From the NCBI RefSeq assembly GCF_016920785.2, contig NW_024609953.1, positions 1-64,000 of the forward strand: a stretch of DNA of 64,000 nt, written 5' to 3'. The notes below the pieces were generated by a model. That model worked only from the letters and a program-made list of their open reading frames with translations, ran no database searches and was not told the origin of the DNA. This document shows positions 60,843-64,000 of this stretch, in pieces. Source of the stretch: Ixodes scapularis (Eukaryota > Arthropoda > Arachnida > Ixodida > Ixodidae). Position 1 is the first letter of the stretch. Each line of letters opens with the position of its first letter. The position numbers were made by a program, and so were the translations under genes.

Positions 60843-61390
60843 CAGTCGGGAGCAAAAGTTTGCGGGGCACCGCAGCGCGTGCCGAAATGCATCGCCGCGG
60901 CTTGCAACGGCGCCCCGCCGCATTAAAAAGCCGCGCTTTGCGCATGCGCGCCCTTCGTGCTGGCAGTCATGTCTCTTTCGCTCGTTTCTGTCCGACTCAT
61001 TCCTGATAACCGGAGTCGGCGCCAGGGGCGCAAGTTGCCGTTTCACTGACTGTCATGCCTCGCGCCCTCTTCAGCTGCCTCATCAGCCACGCTGGGTGAC
61101 AAAGCGCCTGGTTATCCCACCCCGCGTGCTCCGTCACAAATCGTGGCGGCCGAGGCAGCTGAAGCAGACGCGCAGCATGACAGCCAGCGAAACGCTAACT
61201 TGCGCCCCTGGCGCCGACTCTTGTTATTAGAAGTGCGCCTGAAAGAAACGAGCGAAAGTGACATGATAGCGAGCACGAAAGCCGCGCATGCGCAAATCGC
61301 GGCTCCTTAATGCGGCGGCGCGCCGTCGGACGGCGCGGCGATGCCTTTTGGCACACGCTCCCGTGCCCCGCAAACTTTTGCTCCCGACTG
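60843..61390. mobile_element. Tc1/mariner-like inverted-repeat miniature with TA sites
   Basis: Ends cagtcgggagcaaaagtttg and inverse; TA directly outside on both sides (60841-60842, 61391-61392). The inverted similarity runs over 150 bases on each side with a smaller hairpin (cttcagctgcctca / tgaggcagctgaag) at the centre. TA duplication and a cagt start fit Tc1/mariner. Open frames in it are due to GC-rich DNA. Confidence 0.8.
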
Positions 61391-61729
61391 TACATGGTTA
61401 TTCGAAACGTTAAATTAAAACTGAAGATAAAAGATCTCTTACCTCAATTCGGCTACGTGAAATTGCTTCGCTTATCACGTTACGATATTGAGCTACTATC
61501 CGGTCGTAGCTACCAAGTGCGGGAGGTGCGCCGAGATTTTCTAACCGAGTTGGGCGCCTATTAGGACGCAGACGAGTTGGATATGATCACTGTTCTTTTT
61601 CAGTTACTTAGGTACGACGGGTGACAGGCGTTTAAGCGTTCCGACACGTTAATACCGGTGCTCAGGTTCCCGGTACCTACCGTGTTTTCAACCTGATTGA
61701 CGCGTGAGACGTAGCAATACTTTTAACGC

Positions 61730-61857
61730 TGTGTCTAAAGCTACGTGTCGGACGTACCCGGAACGAGGAGTCTAAAGGTACATTGGACGTATCCGGAACG
61801 AGGACTCTAAAAGTACGTCGGGCGTATCCGGAACAAGGAGCCTAAAGGTGCATCGTT
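61730..61857. repeat. 35-bp minisatellite, about four units
   Basis: Units start ctaaaggtac and contain ggacgtatccggaac. The fourth unit is cut by the TTAA element and seems to resume at about 62190. A short inverted counterpart (gacgtacctttagacacagc) lies at 63280-63300, so the array may be one end of a larger inverted structure. Confidence 0.75.
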
Positions 61858-62186
61858 TAAGAGACGAGATCTCTTAAAATTTCTTAGGACGAGAGAACAC
61901 GCTGGCGCCATCTATGCGGTGTCCCTGGAACTGCATTTCACAATAGCGAAGGTTTTCCGGGATTTCCGAGGTAAAATGTGTGTAATACCTAAGAGAAAGG
62001 CTTGTTTATAGCGTTGACAAAAGTTTTTCCAGCCAAGAAAAAAAGGATAATGTGCGAGCGAAATAGAAAATATGCCGGACCGCCAAGCTTACACCGTTAC
62101 CCAATAGATGACGCCAGTTTGGTTTCTCGTCGTAAGAGGTTTCAAGGAACTTGGTTCTAAGAGGTCGCAAGAGTGTGAATGGGCCT
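61858..62186. mobile_element. TTAA-type miniature, family C copy 2, left-truncated
   Basis: It matches 43790-44138 in the same orientation (gagacgagatctctta, ctgcatttcaca, gccggaccgcc). It ends caagagtgtgaatgggcct next to TTAA (62187-62190). Missing about 40 bases at the left, where ttaa also happens to sit. Confidence 0.75.
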
Positions 62187-62199
62187 TTAAGATGCATGA

Positions 62200-64000
62200 C
62201 GGACATGCGCGGAACCGGGAGATGCGTCGGACGTAGACGCGGTAGGGAAAGGTCGTATCACAGCGGGTCATAGCATGCCTCACTGAGACCCCACTGTCAA
62301 TTTTCAATCCAGCTTTATTTCTCATTGCTACCATAATTAGTTCATTCTATGCACTCCTTTCGTTTCACACCCGCGATGTTCAACGAGGGGGGGGTGCTTA
62401 CTTTCGTGAAATGCTCCGAAATTACAACATTTGTGCAAGAAATATCAATTTATTATAGGAAATTCACAAGAAAAAAGTCACAGAACAAATAAAAATAACC
62501 CCGACGAGAATTAACCTGCTCGCCGTCAATTCTCACTGCGCACCATGGTCAACCAGTTGCTCTCAGTACGACTCGACGAGTCCTCGGTGGCCCCGTTCAG
62601 TTAGCTGCAAACGAACTCACGAATGTTCTTCTCAATTTCCAAATGTCGACTTTTGCATTATTGCGCCGTCCCGAACACTTTTTACGGATCGCGACGCCCT
62701 TGAATACCTACACCTGCTGTCTTTTCCACCGTATCACACGGTATCGCGGACGCTGTGCAGTGCCGTGGTTACCGTTGTCTTTCGCATACCTGATCACCGT
62801 CCGCTCTAACTTCACTGTGTACAAAGTCCTCTTCGCACTCATGGTGGACAGCAAAGTTATGAACGCCTGAACATATGGGCTAAACCACGTAAACAAAAAC
62901 AAAAACGAGGTGCGCTTGCAAGTCAGACGACGGAGTCGAACGAACGGTGACGAAACAAAAACAGAGCACACAACGCCTTACCTGTGCCTATATTCTAAAG
63001 CGCCTGCGCGGTAGTGCAAGTGCCGTTGTGTGCCGCCATCTACCAACTGGTGACGAAACCGAGTGCTGGGGACCAGAAGGTGGTGTGCTGCCGGCACGTA
63101 AAGGTGGGCACAAAACTAAAAGCGTGGATAAGACGAGCAAAGAAAAGGGGAAAGGAAACAAGCGACGTTTCAGACGCTCAGCCTTGATGGAGAGCAGACA
63201 TCGCATGTCTCCGATCTCTAATTTCTTGTACGGAATTGGGGCGCTTACAATATGTCCGACGTATCTTTAGACTCGAACTTGCGGAAACGTCTGACGTACC
63301 TTTAGACACAGCATACTTTTAATCCATTTGCAAGGCGATCAGGAAGCTTCAGTGCAACAGCTCCACGTTGGACGAGACCTCAGCGTGCTGCAAGTTGGTG
63401 AAAACGACCGTTTTTTTTTTTCGTTTGAAAGGCCTCCAGCGTCTGTGGGGTAACTGTCACAACATGTCGTCTGGGTTCAAACAAACCGTTGCTAGGGGCG
63501 TTGCTATAGACTAATGCATGCAGACTCCACATGAGGCTAAACTTTTGCTTACAAGTAAGTCAATAGTTTTTTTGTAAGCAATCTAGCTTCTTGATATCTA
63601 ATTATGAAGATGTTCTCCTCGTCTCTGTGTCGTTTGCAACGAGGAAAGCCATTTCTGAAGTATTACACTCCGCTTTGATTTGGTAGCAGACGACACGATA
63701 GATTTGCTGGCCAACCTCTGTTGCAGCGGGCATCTTCATTGAATTGCTTCTGTAAACCAGTGACAAAAACAAGTGCATCATCATGACCGTAAAAGCTTCA
63801 GCAATGTGTTTTTTTTTTTTTTTTTTTTTATTGTGAAGAATATAGCTTTGTTCGGAGGGGCGAAAATGCCATAAAATCAACCCACGTCATGCAAATCAGT
63901 TACGACTACGACCCGAGGTGCATTACCGGCGTAGTGCAGGCCAGCAACCTTACACCTTCGAGGGAAGTCGTTTATTATTATTATTTTTATTGAGACTTGT
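62200..64000. other. No gene recognised
   Basis: A G-run near 62387 and T-runs at about 63411 and 63809-63828. Frames of 75-107 codons lack any domain. Confidence 0.4.

Noticed and set aside
1..64000. Operons, bacterial promoters, rRNA genes
   Set aside because: Nothing of the kind seen; spliced gene and retroelements show an animal genome.

Overview
This looks like a piece of a large, repeat-dense arthropod genome, most likely a tick or another chelicerate. The evidence is one spliced gene with long introns and no operons, a Penelope-like element, I-type and CR1/L2-type LINE pieces, many short inverted-repeat DNA transposons, and unusually many long homopolymer runs. The tick assignment is inferred from the repeat flavour; the sequence only shows that it is an animal genome. 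All coordinates and matches were worked out by eye.

The one host gene I can support is a TSC22-domain (bunched/TSC22D) gene on the + strand. It has a short first coding exon in a CpG-rich island (23211-23308), the 52-nt exon characteristic of the family (23739-23790), an 11.5 kb intron, and a last exon (35322-35756) carrying the TSC box, leucine zipper and a Pro/Gln-rich tail. Splice phases agree and give a 194-residue protein. The 3' UTR probably runs to about 36.72 kb.

Almost everything else is mobile DNA. Left part (0-23 kb): a hairpin minisatellite; a 182-bp foldback; a 5'-truncated I-type LINE (8.51-11.49 kb, + strand) inserted with a 13-15 bp target-site duplication into a CR1/L2-like LINE lying on the - strand; an AT-rich satellite with a 100-bp period; a 105-bp alternating purine-pyrimidine tract; two more foldbacks; a pair of abutting TTAA-flanked miniature elements; and a hAT-like element that has received a second copy of its own family with an 8-bp duplication. 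The large TSC22 intron holds a 1.1 kb terminal-inverted-repeat element, a Charlie-like fragment, TTAA-flanked elements, and an antisense Penelope-like GIY-YIG fragment just upstream of exon 3.

Right part (36-64 kb): a 6.86 kb hAT-like element (37768-44627) with a perfect 8-bp duplication. It holds a smaller inverted-repeat element with a transposase remnant, a pair of abutting perfect palindromes, and a TTAA miniature element. Beyond it lie a second copy of the 1.1 kb element with a perfect 8-bp duplication, a gypsy reverse-transcriptase scrap, an LTR-like sequence, a 168-bp hAT miniature with a perfect 8-bp duplication, a tRNA-derived SINE, a broken hAT/ZMYM-type transposase, a Tc1-like 548-bp inverted-repeat element, and a 35-bp minisatellite interrupted by a TTAA element. 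No rRNA, intact tRNA or CRISPR array was seen. The best candidates for something new are the nested and tandem TTAA modules, the paired palindromes, and hammerhead-ribozyme-like motifs in three Penelope-style tails.
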